Below, one piece after another: positions 27,831-37,216 of a stretch of 62,966 bases of DNA (positions within the stretch are counted from its first letter, which is position 1; every line of letters begins with the position of its first letter). This DNA comes from Vibrio qingdaonensis (lineage in GTDB: Bacteria > Pseudomonadota > Gammaproteobacteria > Enterobacterales > Vibrionaceae). The notes under the pieces were generated by a model. It made no database searches, was not told the origin of the DNA, and was given only the letters and a program-made list of their open reading frames with translations. The stretch is taken from NCBI RefSeq assembly GCF_026191675.1, contig NZ_JAKRRY010000032.1, positions 1 to 62,966 on the forward strand, given 5' to 3'. The position numbers and the translations under genes were made by a program.

Positions 27831-27833
27831 ATC

Positions 27834-28910
27834 ATGTCATCAGAAACAAGCAACGATCCGTGGTCACAGCCTGCCAGTCAGCCCGCTGCGGATCCTTGGG
27901 GTCAAACGGCGGAGTCTCCGGCAGCGAATGACTGGTTAAGCAGTGAAACGGTGGAAGAAACCGCCTTTGATATCTTGAACCCTTTTGAAGAGGCGGTGCT
28001 TCCCGTCGATAACTGGGTTGAATCTGGTTTAAATTGGCTAGTGGAACATGGCCGTCCGGTATTTCAGGCCATTCGCGTGCCGATCGACTTTATTCTTAGT
28101 TCATTTGAAACGGCATTAGTGTCTACACCTGCGCCGTTCATGCTGGTGTTATTGTTTTTATTAGCGTGGCAATTTTCTAACTTAAGGTTAGGCCTGGCGA
28201 CGGCGGTGTCGTTTACCTTTATTGGCTTAATTGGTGCCTGGTCTCAGGCGATGGTGACACTCTCGCTGGTCATGACGTCGGTATTTTTCTGCCTGCTTAT
28301 TGGCTTGCCCTTAGGGATTTGGTTAGCGCGGAGTGATACCGCGGCTAAGTTTGTACGCCCTATCTTGGACGCGATGCAAACGACCCCAGCCTTTGTTTAT
28401 CTGGTGCCTATCGTCATGCTGTTTGGCATTGGTAACGTACCGGGTGTGGTCGTGACCATTATTTTTGCGCTGCCACCTGTGGTTCGTTTGACGATTTTAG
28501 GTATTCAACAAGTGCCGGAAGAGCTCATCGAAGCGGGTCACTCGTTTGGTGCCAGCAAGAAACAGATGCTTTATCGAATTCAGCTGCCACTCGCGTTGCC
28601 AACAATAATGGCAGGCGTGAACCAAACCTTAATGCTGTCGCTGTCTATGGTGGTGATTGCCTCCATGATTGCGGTGGGTGGTTTAGGTCAAATGGTATTA
28701 CGCGGCATTGGCCGTTTAGATATGGGCTTAGCCGCGGTGGGTGGCCTTGGCATTGTTATTTTAGCGATTTTACTCGACCGCATCACTCAAGTGCTGGGGG
28801 TGAATGCAGGCAATACCAAGTTGCGTTGGTATCACACCGGGCCGGCATCGATTGTGTTGAACTTGTTTGCTCAGAAACGTACTCAAAAAACTGAAATTTT
28901 GGAGAAATAA
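27834..28910 (+). CDS. proW: Glycine betaine/proline ABC transporter permease
   Basis: A 358-residue inner-membrane protein. A long hydrophilic N-terminus (about 90 residues, rich in S, T, N and P) precedes several helices, as in E. coli ProW. The permease signature EAGHSFGASKKQMLYRIQLP (EAA loop) is near residue 237. It lies between proV and proX with tight spacing. Confidence 0.95.
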   Translation: MSSETSNDPWSQPASQPAADPWGQTAESPAANDWLSSETVEETAFDILNPFEEAVLPVDNWVESGLNWLVEHGRPVFQAIRVPIDFILSSFETALVSTPAPFMLVLLFLLAWQFSNLRLGLATAVSFTFIGLIGAWSQAMVTLSLVMTSVFFCLLIGLPLGIWLARSDTAAKFVRPILDAMQTTPAFVYLVPIVMLFGIGNVPGVVVTIIFALPPVVRLTILGIQQVPEELIEAGHSFGASKKQMLYRIQLPLALPTIMAGVNQTLMLSLSMVVIASMIAVGGLGQMVLRGIGRLDMGLAAVGGLGIVILAILLDRITQVLGVNAGNTKLRWYHTGPASIVLNLFAQKRTQKTEILEK

Positions 28911-28914
28911 AGAA

Positions 28915-29922
28915 ATGAAGACTTCATGGAAGAAAACCTTAGCGGTTGGCGTTGTGTCTGCCTTAGCAGTATCAAGCAACGTTTGGGCTGAAAAGCTACC
29001 GGGCGAGGGCGTAACGGTGCAACCGGTACAATCGACAGTAGCCGAGGAGACGTTTCAAACCCTAATTGTTAACCGTGCGCTTGAAGCGCTGGGTTACGAG
29101 GTAAAAGACACCAAAGAAGTCGACTACAACGTGGGTTACACCTCGATTGCTAAAGGCGATGCGACGTTTCTAGCGGTGGGTTGGTTCCCGCTTCATGGCG
29201 ATAAGTACACCAAAGCGGGGGGCGATGAAAAGTTCTACCGTAAAGGCCAGTACATCAGTGGTGCGGCGCAAGGCTACCTCATTGATAAAAAGACGGCTGA
29301 GCAATACGGCATTACCAATATTGGTCAGCTAAACGATCCTAAAATTGCTAAGTTATTTGATGCAGACGGTGACGGCAAAGCAGACCTAACGGGTTGTAAC
29401 CCAGGTTGGGGCTGTGAAATGGTGATTGAAGAGCAGCTAACGGCGTTTAAATTGCGCGATACCGTGAGCCACAATCAAGGTAACTATGCGGCGATCATTG
29501 CCGATACAATCTCACGTTATAAGAATGGCGAGCCCGTGCTTTACTTTACGTGGACACCGTATTGGGTAAGTGGTGTATTAGTACCAAATAAAGATGTGGT
29601 GTGGCTAGAAGTCCCATTCTCGGCATTACCGGGTGAGCGTAAGGGCGTAGATACCACCTTACCAAATGGCAAAAACTACGGCTTTGAAATGAACGCGATG
29701 AACATTATCGCGAATAAAGCGTTTGCTGAGCAAAACCCAGCAGCGGCTAAGCTTTTTGAAATCATTAAACTCAACATCAATGACGTGAGCGCGCAGAATA
29801 TGATGATGAGTAACGGTAAAAACAGTACTGCGGATATTGAATCGCACGTGAATGGCTGGATTAAAGCCAACCAAGCTCAATTTGATGCATGGGTAGCGGA
29901 AGCGAAAAAAGCGGCGCTGTAG
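28915..29922 (+). CDS. proX: Glycine betaine/proline periplasmic binding protein
   Basis: A 335-residue OpuAC-type binding protein. ATG 28915 gives a clear signal peptide (KTSWKKTLAVGVV core, cleavage after NVWA). Aromatic residues for quaternary-ammonium binding occur in GWFPLHGDKY and TWTPYWVSG, and a Cys pair (CNPGWGC) is conserved in ProX. An upstream in-frame start at 28867 lies inside proW and lacks a signal peptide. A terminator follows. Confidence 0.95.
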   Translation: MKTSWKKTLAVGVVSALAVSSNVWAEKLPGEGVTVQPVQSTVAEETFQTLIVNRALEALGYEVKDTKEVDYNVGYTSIAKGDATFLAVGWFPLHGDKYTKAGGDEKFYRKGQYISGAAQGYLIDKKTAEQYGITNIGQLNDPKIAKLFDADGDGKADLTGCNPGWGCEMVIEEQLTAFKLRDTVSHNQGNYAAIIADTISRYKNGEPVLYFTWTPYWVSGVLVPNKDVVWLEVPFSALPGERKGVDTTLPNGKNYGFEMNAMNIIANKAFAEQNPAAAKLFEIIKLNINDVSAQNMMMSNGKNSTADIESHVNGWIKANQAQFDAWVAEAKKAAL

Positions 29923-29980
29923 TGTCCGATTATATGCGGTAAGAGCTATCAGCGACCGCATATAAAAACGACCACTTAGT

Positions 29981-30014
29981 AAAAAACCAGTGACGTAAAG
30001 TCGCTGGTTTTTTT
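29981..30014 (+). terminator. proVWX terminator
   Basis: Stem ACCAGTGAC with GTCGCTGGT (one G-T pair), preceded by A residues and followed by seven T residues. Confidence 0.88.
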
Positions 30015-30125
30015 GTGGACGATTTATAGAACTGGTCTTATTAACCCGTTGTTTATCGTAAGTCGTTTTTTACTCGTGGTGTGTTTGCATTCTATCCTAG
30101 CACCTAGGAACCAGCGACCTAAAAT

Positions 30126-30440
30126 CTAGTCCGCCATGGTTCGACGCATGTCGTCAGATTTTTTGAAAAACCAAAAGGATCCTATGCAAAAGAGAAGTGC
30201 ACAAAGTGAAACTAGGATAATTTGGATATTTTCAGTTGCCAGTAATGAAGCAATCGCGACCATAGCGACGGTCACAACAGCAAGTTCAATGAATCGCCCA
30301 ACGCTTTTATTTTTGTGACGAAATGATGCATAACGTAGTGTAAGTGCAAACCCCATTGATGATGAACTCCCGATTGTTAGTAACTGCTCACATCCTTGAA
30401 GTGGTTTGCTATTAATGATTAATGCTGTAATCAGCGACAC
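30126..30440 (-). CDS. Hypothetical small membrane protein
   Basis: A 104-residue open frame starting at GTG 30440 without a good ribosome site. Two hydrophobic stretches (about residues 49-67 and 71-91) suggest two membrane helices; the C-terminus FKKSDDMRR is charged. I do not recognise the family. It could be a real small gene or a decayed fragment; the next upstream in-frame codons hold no ATG. Confidence 0.35.
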   Translation of the reverse strand: MSLITALIINSKPLQGCEQLLTIGSSSSMGFALTLRYASFRHKNKSVGRFIELAVVTVAMVAIASLLATENIQIILVSLCALLFCIGSFWFFKKSDDMRRTMAD

Positions 30441-30589
30441 TAATAGGATACGGCAGCTAGAATCGATCCATTAATTGGGTTCATCAAAAGTGGAATAAAC
30501 CTCTAATTTATAGAATTGTCAGTTAGAGGTTGTGCGCAATAACTACTCTCACCAGGTGTTGTGTTTACTATGCTTATGCCTTTGGTTTA

Positions 30590-30871
30590 TTACCAGTGTA
30601 GATCAAGATCTTGCCCAGTAGGCACTTCTACTTCTATCGTTTGCCAGCGTTCAATGAGCATTGATACGTCTTGAGCGTTTAAGCGCTTTTGTTTGATTTG
30701 GCCTTGCTTTGTCTTGAGCTCAAATACGAACTGGCTGGTAGTTAGCGTTGAGTCATTGTCGATGCTTTTCCAGCATAAGCTAGATGCTTTAATATCCTCT
30801 ATTGGCCCCCAAACGAGAGCAAATCGGGTGCTGGGGAGTTCTACCCATAACGTTAGAGAGCTGCATTCCAT
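30590..30871 (-). CDS. Hypothetical protein
   Basis: A 93-residue frame with a convincing ribosome site (AAGGAAG, about four bases before ATG 30871). The product is soluble, with four Trp residues and a predicted beta-rich start (LTLWVELPSTRFALVWG). No signal peptide, membrane helix or known motif is visible. The neighbour downstream on the same strand is the small membrane ORF. Confidence 0.55.
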   Translation of the reverse strand: MECSSLTLWVELPSTRFALVWGPIEDIKASSLCWKSIDNDSTLTTSQFVFELKTKQGQIKQKRLNAQDVSMLIERWQTIEVEVPTGQDLDLHW

Positions 30872-31346
30872 AAATCTTCCTTGATAACAGTCAGTGATGA
30901 GACGATGGCTATCGCCTTTGTAGTCGTGCCGGCACGGTATTAGTTGTTCGGTGTGTGATATTTGTTATAGTTGTTGCGTAATTGTTAGTGTGGCATTTTT
31001 GACTTTTGTTGTCTAGCGGTGATGAGTAGCCTTGATAAGTTTTAACAAACTCAAAGATGAATGTTGTCATGGAATTATGCTATGTCATTACTCATTGATA
31101 CTTAATGATGCATATTTACATGGTATTTTGTTATTACGGCGTATGGAAATAGCGTCAGTGAGCGAAAATTGTTTCTGTTGAATAATCACTTAAGGCTCGG
31201 TCAGCGTACAGGTATCGCACTTAGCGCAGAAGTTAGGTACAATTTTGAGTCAGAAACATAGTCGCTTTTTCGACTTGAAGTACCTACCTCATTTCTTCAA
31301 CAAGGTAGGCACTGAATTAATCACAACCAATGTGTAAGATGAAACT
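30872..31346. other. Intergenic region upstream of ugd
   Basis: A 475-bp gap. Near 31286-31310 an inverted repeat CCTACCT / AGGTAGG with a 13-14 base loop lies about 40 bases ahead of ugd and may be regulatory. A four-codon frame (ATG-AAA-CTA-TGA) at 31339 overlaps the ugd start. No ops element is seen. Confidence 0.4.
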
Positions 31347-32513
31347 ATGAAAATTGCTGTTGCAGGAACTGGCTACGTAGGCCTATCAAATGCGATGCTC
31401 CTATCTCAAAATCATGAGGTAGTGGCGGTCGATATTAATGAAGAAAAAGTGGCGCTGTTATGTAACGGTCAGTCTCCAATCGTTGATACTGAAATTGAGG
31501 CGTTTCTGAAACGTGATGATCTGAATTTTACCGCGACGTTGGATAAAACATTGGCTTACTCGAATGCCGATTATGTCATTGTCGCGACGCCTACGGATTA
31601 CGACCCACAAACTAACTACTTTAATACCGGTTCCGTAGAAGCGGTGATTAAAGATGTGCTTGCGGTGAACCCAAGCGCGGTTATCGTGATTAAGTCGACG
31701 GTGCCTGTTGGGTACACAGTGCGGGTACGCGAAGAACTAGGCACAGAAAACGTCATTTTCTCGCCAGAGTTTTTACGCGAAGGCAGTGCGCTGTTTGATA
31801 ACTTGAATCCGTCTCGCATCATCATTGGTGAGCGCAGCGAACGCGCGAAAGTCTTTGCTGATCTGCTGGTTGAAGGCGCGCAGAAAGAAAACATCGATGT
31901 GCTGTTTACTGACTCCACCGAAGCAGAAGCGGTTAAGCTGTTCTCTAACACTTATCTTGCGATGCGTGTGGCGTATTTTAACGAGCTGGATTCTTACGCA
32001 GAAGCGGCAGGCTTAGATACTCGCCAAATCATTGAAGGGGTGGCGTTAGACCCTCGTATTGGCGGGCATTACTGCAATCCTTCGTTTGGTTATGGCGGTT
32101 ATTGTCTGCCAAAAGACACCAAGCAGCTGCTGGCAAACTACCAAGAAGTGCCAAATAACATTATCGGTGCCATCGTAGACGCTAACCGTACCCGCAAGGA
32201 TTTTGTCGCGGAATCGATTATGAAGCGTAATCCAAAAGTGGTGGGCGTGTATCGTTTGATCATGAAGTCGGGTTCGGACAATTTCCGCGCGTCGAGCATT
32301 CAAGGCATCATGAAGCGTTTAAAAGCCAAAGGCATTGAAGTGATTGTTTACGAGCCGGTGTTAGAAGAAGAGCATTTCTTCCATTCACGTGTGATTCGTG
32401 ATGTGGCGGCGTTTAAGCAAGAGGCCGATGTCATCATCTCTAACCGCATGCTGCCAGAGCTTGAGGACGTGGCTGATAAGGTTTACACCCGAGATTTGTT
32501 TGGTAACGATTAG
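31347..32513 (+). CDS. ugd: UDP-glucose 6-dehydrogenase
   Basis: A 388-residue enzyme oxidising UDP-glucose to UDP-glucuronate with NAD. The N-terminal GTGYVGLSNA is at residues 7-16, SPEFLREGSA near 140, and the active-site GYGGYCLPKDT with the catalytic Cys near 250. It stands alone with its own terminator. UDP-GlcA could feed capsule or O-antigen sugars, but no glucuronyl-specific enzyme is seen in the window. Confidence 0.96.
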   Translation: MKIAVAGTGYVGLSNAMLLSQNHEVVAVDINEEKVALLCNGQSPIVDTEIEAFLKRDDLNFTATLDKTLAYSNADYVIVATPTDYDPQTNYFNTGSVEAVIKDVLAVNPSAVIVIKSTVPVGYTVRVREELGTENVIFSPEFLREGSALFDNLNPSRIIIGERSERAKVFADLLVEGAQKENIDVLFTDSTEAEAVKLFSNTYLAMRVAYFNELDSYAEAAGLDTRQIIEGVALDPRIGGHYCNPSFGYGGYCLPKDTKQLLANYQEVPNNIIGAIVDANRTRKDFVAESIMKRNPKVVGVYRLIMKSGSDNFRASSIQGIMKRLKAKGIEVIVYEPVLEEEHFFHSRVIRDVAAFKQEADVIISNRMLPELEDVADKVYTRDLFGND

Positions 32514-32554
32514 TTATTGCTACAGAGAATTAGCGACTAGTGTCGTCTGATATA

Positions 32555-32587
32555 AAAAACGAGAGCAATGTGCTCTCGTTTTTTTTT
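32555..32587. terminator. Bidirectional terminator between ugd and rraA
   Basis: A perfect ten-base stem (AACGAGAGCA / TGCTCTCGTT) with a three-base loop has an A tract on one side and nine T residues on the other, so it can serve both convergent genes. Confidence 0.92.
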
Positions 32588-32649
32588 GCTAATTTTGTCA
32601 CTTCAGCAAAGGCTGGTAACTTGCTAACGCGTATAGCTAGCTTGGCCGT

Positions 32650-33165
32650 TTACTCTTCCGTGTCTTTTTCGTCTATCTCTAAATTCACATCAAGCGGCTC
32701 TTGAGACAGGATGATGCCCGTGTTATCCGCGTACACATAATCTTCAGGTAGGAAGGTTACTCCGCCAAAGTTGACGGGTACGTCAACCTCGCCAATTTCA
32801 CTCTGCGCCGCACCTACAGGAATAGACGCCAGGGCTTGTATGCCAAGGTTCATCTCTTCAAGTTCATCGACTTCACGGACGCAGCCATAGACAATGATGC
32901 CTTCCCACTCGTTATCTTCCGCCAGCGCCGCAATTTCTGCATCAATGAGCGCTTTACGCAGTGAACCACCGCCATCGATTAATAGGATTCGACCTACGCC
33001 ATCTTGCTCTAGGATGTCGCGGATCACACCGTTATCCTCAAAACATTTTACCGACGTCACTTGACCAGCAAAGGAGGCACGACCGCCAAAATTGCTGAAC
33101 ATAGGTTCGACCACGTCGACTTGGTCTAGGTAGATATCACATAGTGCTGAAGTACTGTATTCCAT
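32650..33165 (-). CDS. rraA: RNase E activity regulator A
   Basis: A 171-residue RraA protein, slightly longer than the 161 residues in E. coli because of an acidic tail ending EKDTEE. Motifs GGGSLRKALID and GCVREVDEL match the ring-forming RraA fold. It binds RNase E and dampens mRNA decay. It lies 79 bases after menA on the same strand, the order known in enterics and vibrios. Confidence 0.94.
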   Translation of the reverse strand: MEYSTSALCDIYLDQVDVVEPMFSNFGGRASFAGQVTSVKCFEDNGVIRDILEQDGVGRILLIDGGGSLRKALIDAEIAALAEDNEWEGIIVYGCVREVDELEEMNLGIQALASIPVGAAQSEIGEVDVPVNFGGVTFLPEDYVYADNTGIILSQEPLDVNLEIDEKDTEE

Positions 33166-33244
33166 GGCGATTCTTCTGTTCAGTTAGCAAAGGGTATGTT
33201 TCGAGTATATCGGGTGACTAAGTCAATGCAATGACAAGGCGCAA

Positions 33245-34174
33245 TTAAGTCATCAGAGTTTGAGCTATAACAATTCCAGAAAACAAGATATTAGTGACAA
33301 GTGAACATTTTACCACGACCGGCATCATGGGGGCGATCTGAGCAGGCTCAGTGGCACGCCATACGGCACTGGCATGGCGCCCAATAACGATAGCGCTCAG
33401 CGCAAAGGGCAGAATCACCCAAAGCGGGGCAGACTGCGAGATTGACTGGGCGATGAGGTACAGGGCAAAGGCGATAATGGCGCTGCTGAGCAGTACGGTA
33501 TGGTAGCGTTTGGCTCGTTGCGCACCCAAGCGAACAGCAACGGTGCGCTTTCCACATGCGTTATCATTGTCAATATCGCGCATATTATTGACGTTTAACA
33601 CCGCGACCGCGAGCAACCCACAGCCAATGGCTGGTAGCGCTAGTAATGAGTCGATGTGGCCGGTGTGCAGAAAATAGGTACCAGAAACGCCGAGCAAGCC
33701 AAAAAAGATGAAAACAGAGATGTCCCCAAGGCCGACATACCCGTAGGGCTTGTTTCCCACCGTATAAGCAATGGCAGCAATGATGGCCAGTACGCCAAGG
33801 GCGATAAAGGCGAGAATGTTTTGCAGTGAATCTAAGGCATGAAAGATGAGCCCAAGACCGGCGAATACCGTAAGCACAATATTAAAGATAATGGCTTTTT
33901 TCATTTCTTGCTGCGTCACTTCGCCAGATTGAATGGCACGCATTGGCCCTAAGCGGTTTTCGTTGTCTGTCCCTTTAACGGCGTCGCCATAATCGTTGGC
34001 TAAGTTCGATAAGATTTGCAGTAAGGTGGCAGTGATGAGTGCAAGTAAGGCAACACTCCAAGACATGCTGCCTGTTGAAAACGCGAGGGTACTGCCAGTG
34101 ACGATGGAAACCAAAGCTAAGGGCAGTGTTTTTGGTCGGGCTGCATCGAGCCAGATTTGAACTGATTTATTCAT
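33245..34174 (-). CDS. menA: 1,4-dihydroxy-2-naphthoate octaprenyltransferase
   Basis: A 309-residue UbiA-family membrane prenyltransferase that makes demethylmenaquinone. The first Asp motif reads NLANDYGDAVKGTD near residue 60 and the second is NNMRDIDND near 195; about eight or nine hydrophobic helices are visible. The gene order hslVU-menA-rraA is conserved in gammaproteobacteria. Confidence 0.95.
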   Translation of the reverse strand: MNKSVQIWLDAARPKTLPLALVSIVTGSTLAFSTGSMSWSVALLALITATLLQILSNLANDYGDAVKGTDNENRLGPMRAIQSGEVTQQEMKKAIIFNIVLTVFAGLGLIFHALDSLQNILAFIALGVLAIIAAIAYTVGNKPYGYVGLGDISVFIFFGLLGVSGTYFLHTGHIDSLLALPAIGCGLLAVAVLNVNNMRDIDNDNACGKRTVAVRLGAQRAKRYHTVLLSSAIIAFALYLIAQSISQSAPLWVILPFALSAIVIGRHASAVWRATEPAQIAPMMPVVVKCSLVTNILFSGIVIAQTLMT

Positions 34175-34242
34175 AATTGCTTATTTCTGATACGCGTACA
34201 GGGGAGTATACGCAATTTTGGCAGCGCACCAAATTCTCAGTG

Positions 34243-34280
34243 ATAAATAAAAATGAGGTTAACGGTATACCGTTAACCTC
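34243..34280 (-). terminator. hslVU terminator (26-bp perfect palindrome)
   Basis: Bases 34255-34280 form a perfect palindrome with arms GAGGTTAACG and CGTTAACCTC around GTATAC. Read on the minus strand it is followed by ATTTTTATTT, giving a terminator after hslU. Confidence 0.8.
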
Positions 34281-34349
34281 ACTCCATTTTTTATGCACTT
34301 GCAAGAATCTACCTTGGGGGAGATACGTGCGTACGATTGTTGTTGGAGA

Positions 34350-35684
34350 TTAAAGAATGAATCGGCTCAAGTCTTCATCATCAACAAACTCGCCAAGGCG
34401 TGAGGTCACGTAAGCGGAATCGATAACGAACTTGGCACCAGATTTCTCCGTCGCATCGAATGAGATCTCATCCATTAGACGTTCCATCACGGTATGCAGT
34501 CGACGAGCACCAATGTTCTCGGTCGTTTCATTGACTTTCCACGCCGCATCAGCAATCTGTTGAATGCCGTCTTCGGTAAAGGAGACGTCAACGTCCTCTG
34601 TCTTCATTAACGCGGTGTATTGCTCGGTTAACGACGCTTTTGGCTCGGTAAGAATGCGTTTAAAGTCGTTGCTGCTCAGTGCTTCAAGCTCGACACGAAT
34701 CGGTAAGCGGCCTTGCAGCTCAGGGATTAGGTCTGATGGCTTCGCCACTTGGAAGGCGCCTGAGGTGATAAATAGGATATGGTCCGTTTTTACCATGCCG
34801 TGTTTGGTTGACACTGTACTGCCTTCAATCAGTGGAAGCAGGTCTCGTTGCACCCCTTCACGTGACACGTCAGGGCCTGAAGCTTCGCCGCGCTTACAGA
34901 TTTTGTCGATCTCATCGATAAAGACAATACCATTGTTTTCAACGTTATAGATGGATTGCTCTTTCAGCTCTTCTTGATTAACCAGTTTCGCGGCTTCTTC
35001 TTCAGTGAGTGCTTTGAAGGCATCTTTGATCTTCAGCTTGCGCTTTTTCGTAGTATCGCCGCCTAAGTTCTGGAACATGCTTTGCAACTGGTTGGTCATT
35101 TCTTCCATACCAGGAGGCGCCATGATTTCTACGCCCATTTGCGAGGCGGCGACATCAATTTCAATTTCTTTGTCGTCTAGCTTACCTTCGCGCAGTTTTT
35201 TACGGAACGTTTGGCGAGTATTGGAAGCCGTGTTGTCTTGTTGTTCATTCTGGCCCCAAGCATCGCGTGCTGGTGGCAGTAGGGCGTCAAGAATGCGCTC
35301 TTCAGCTTGCTCTTCAGCGCGGAATGTCACCTTTTCCATTGCCTGCTGATGAGTCATCTTAATGGCCACATCGGTCAGATCACGAATGATGGTTTCGACT
35401 TCCTTACCCACGTAACCCACCTCAGTGAATTTCGTGGCTTCGACTTTGATAAAAGGCGCGTTGGCTAATTTTGCAAGACGGCGAGCAATTTCGGTTTTAC
35501 CGACACCGGTAGGACCGATCATCAGAATGTTTTTTGGAGATACTTCAACACGCAGACTTTCTTCAAGCTGCATACGACGCCAGCGGTTACGTAGTGCAAT
35601 CGCCACTGAGCGCTTTGCGTTATCTTGGCCAATAATATGGCGGTTAAGTTCGTGAACAATTTCACGAGGGGTCATTTCAGACAT
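34350..35684 (-). CDS. hslU: ATP-dependent protease ATPase subunit HslU
   Basis: A 444-residue AAA+ unfoldase that feeds substrates to HslV. MSEMTPREIVHELN opens the protein; two adjacent ATGs exist and the second (35684) is better spaced from AAGGA. Walker A GPTGVGKTE is near residue 57, Walker B FIDEIDKI near 254, and the C-terminal end reads LSRFIL, which docks into HslV. It follows hslV after 45 bases. Confidence 0.97.
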   Translation of the reverse strand: MSEMTPREIVHELNRHIIGQDNAKRSVAIALRNRWRRMQLEESLRVEVSPKNILMIGPTGVGKTEIARRLAKLANAPFIKVEATKFTEVGYVGKEVETIIRDLTDVAIKMTHQQAMEKVTFRAEEQAEERILDALLPPARDAWGQNEQQDNTASNTRQTFRKKLREGKLDDKEIEIDVAASQMGVEIMAPPGMEEMTNQLQSMFQNLGGDTTKKRKLKIKDAFKALTEEEAAKLVNQEELKEQSIYNVENNGIVFIDEIDKICKRGEASGPDVSREGVQRDLLPLIEGSTVSTKHGMVKTDHILFITSGAFQVAKPSDLIPELQGRLPIRVELEALSSNDFKRILTEPKASLTEQYTALMKTEDVDVSFTEDGIQQIADAAWKVNETTENIGARRLHTVMERLMDEISFDATEKSGAKFVIDSAYVTSRLGEFVDDEDLSRFIL

Positions 35685-35729
35685 CATTATTCCTTACAAA
35701 GATTGGACACTATTTTTGTTTTTATGGCG

Positions 35730-36263
35730 TTACTTTTCGCCGCTTTCTAGTTCTTCAATAGTGTGGTTGTGGTTAGTGAATACGCAAATGTCACCGGCGA
35801 TTTTGAGTGACTTCTCTGCGATTTCGCGAGCATCAAGATCGGTGTTTTCAAGCAGAGCCATCGCTGAGGCTTGCGCAAAGTTACCACCAGAGCCGATGGC
35901 AATAAGGTCATTTTCTGGCTGAACCACATCACCATTACCAGTAATGATCAGAGACGCCGTTTCATCGGCAACCGCCAGTAACGCTTCTAATTTACGTAAT
36001 GCGCGGTCGCTACGCCAATCTTTAGCCAGTTCTACAGCGGCCTTGGTGAGGTGGCCTTGGTGCATTTTCAGCTTGCTTTCAAAGCGCTCAAATAGTGTGA
36101 AGGCATCCGCAGTGCTGCCAGCAAAGCCTGCAAGGACTTTATCGTTGTAGAGGCGGCGAACTTTACGGGCATTGCCTTTCATTACAGTATTGCCAAGGGA
36201 CACTTGCCCATCACCAGCAATTACAACTTTGTTATTTCGACGTACAGATACAATAGTAGTCAC
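35730..36263 (-). CDS. hslV: ATP-dependent protease peptidase subunit HslV
   Basis: A 177-residue proteasome-like peptidase. The N-terminal MTTIVSVRR exposes the nucleophilic Thr after Met removal; GDGQVSLGNTVMK and GSGGNFAQASA are family signatures. It is the first gene of hslVU, normally under heat-shock sigma-32 control, though I did not identify that promoter here. Confidence 0.97.
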   Translation of the reverse strand: MTTIVSVRRNNKVVIAGDGQVSLGNTVMKGNARKVRRLYNDKVLAGFAGSTADAFTLFERFESKLKMHQGHLTKAAVELAKDWRSDRALRKLEALLAVADETASLIITGNGDVVQPENDLIAIGSGGNFAQASAMALLENTDLDAREIAEKSLKIAGDICVFTNHNHTIEELESGEK

Positions 36264-36581
36264 GGTGTATGCCTCATAAATTTTAGATTTTATTTCCAGT
36301 ATGAAATGGATATGCGGACGAGCGAAAAGAATTTCAAGGGAAGAGGTGGGGTTATTGGAAAAGCGGTTCTATGGTTCTATGGACCTGTGGCCCTTCTATA
36401 GGTGTGATTTATGGTGTGTAACGGCTGGCTTTTTCATTAAGAGCGATAGCTCTGTTTTATGACATCCCTCCAGCAGAGGAGGGATGCTCTGATTAGGTTT
36501 TTTAGCTCATCATGGTTTACAGTTCAAACCGTAGTGTGATTGGTTAGAACCATAGAACCATAGAACCATAGAACCATAGAA
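36264..36581. other. hslV-ftsN intergenic region with inverted repeat element
   Basis: A 318-bp gap. It holds the hslV promoter zone, the inverted GGTTCTAT / ATAGAACC element (listed separately) and two internal hairpins: AGAGC-GATA-GCTCT at 36441-36454 and CATCCCTCC / GGAGGGATG at 36464-36487. Confidence 0.7.
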
Positions 36582-36582
36582 C
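36365..36582. repeat. Inverted-end element with (AGAACCAT)n array
   Basis: The left end GGTTCTATGGTTCTATGG (36365-36382) is the inverse of the right array, four and a half copies of the 8-bp unit AGAACCAT at 36546-36582. The right array runs into the ftsN stop codon. The interior is about 160 bp and has two stem-loops. Confidence 0.85.
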
Positions 36583-37133
36583 TATTGCGTTTCTTTCCAA
36601 ATCGCACACGGCTCTATCTTAGCGCGTTGTAATTTGTGCTTATCTCGCTCGGCATCGCGTTTGAGCTTGTATGGTCCAAGAACCACGCGGTACCAGCTGC
36701 TGTTTTCTTTCTTTCTAATTTTACTTGAGAGGCCTTGGAAGGCGATGTCCAGTTTACGAGCGTCAGCTTGTGCCATGGTTTTATACGCGCCGCACTGCAT
36801 GATGTAAGGGATAGCAGAGACAACTTGCTCTTTTGCTTTTACTTCCACTTCACGTTTTGGCAGGGTCTCAACATAGTCCCACTTCTCTTCTGGAGGCGGC
36901 GGGATAGGCTTAGCCTGCTTTGCTTTAGGCTTGCTGACTGTTTTCGCTGGTGGTGTCGGCTTTGCTGGCTCTGGGTCTTGATTGAGCAGATATAAGCCGT
37001 AGCCAAATCCGCACGTCAAAATGATGGCAAGCAGTCCGCTACGCCATGGCTTTTTACCTGTTGGTTTCTTTTTTGCAGGACGACGGCCAGTATTCGCACC
37101 TTTGCCTCGTCTAACGTAATCTCGGTTTGCCAC
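36582..37133 (-). CDS. ftsN: Cell division protein FtsN
   Basis: A bitopic inner-membrane protein of 183 residues from GTG 37133 (VANRDYVRRG), matching the E. coli start MAQRDYVRR; an earlier GTG at 37142 adds three residues. A short basic cytoplasmic tail, one helix (LLAIILTCGFGYGLYLL), a Pro/Lys linker and a C-terminal SPOR domain (YIMQCGAYKTMAQAD ... SWYRVVLGPY) are in the expected order. It is shorter than enteric FtsN (about 319), as the linker is reduced. Confidence 0.92.
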   Translation of the reverse strand: MANRDYVRRGKGANTGRRPAKKKPTGKKPWRSGLLAIILTCGFGYGLYLLNQDPEPAKPTPPAKTVSKPKAKQAKPIPPPPEEKWDYVETLPKREVEVKAKEQVVSAIPYIMQCGAYKTMAQADARKLDIAFQGLSSKIRKKENSSWYRVVLGPYKLKRDAERDKHKLQRAKIEPCAIWKETQ

Positions 37134-37164
37134 TGATGACACTTCTAATGTTGAAGTAAATAAC

Positions 37165-37192
37165 TGACCTCATGGTAAATACCACGAGGTCA
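37165..37192 (-). terminator. Likely cytR terminator
   Basis: A twelve-base stem, GACCTCGTGGTA with TACCATGAGGTC on the minus strand (one G-T pair), lies between cytR and ftsN and is followed by GTTATTT. The T tract is poor, so strength is uncertain. Confidence 0.55.
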
Positions 37193-37216
37193 ACTTGCAA
37201 GTCAGCAAAGGGTTGG

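Noticed and set aside
34564..35655. Open frames on the plus strand opposite hslU
   Set aside because: They are mirror images of a well-conserved gene with no start signals of their own.
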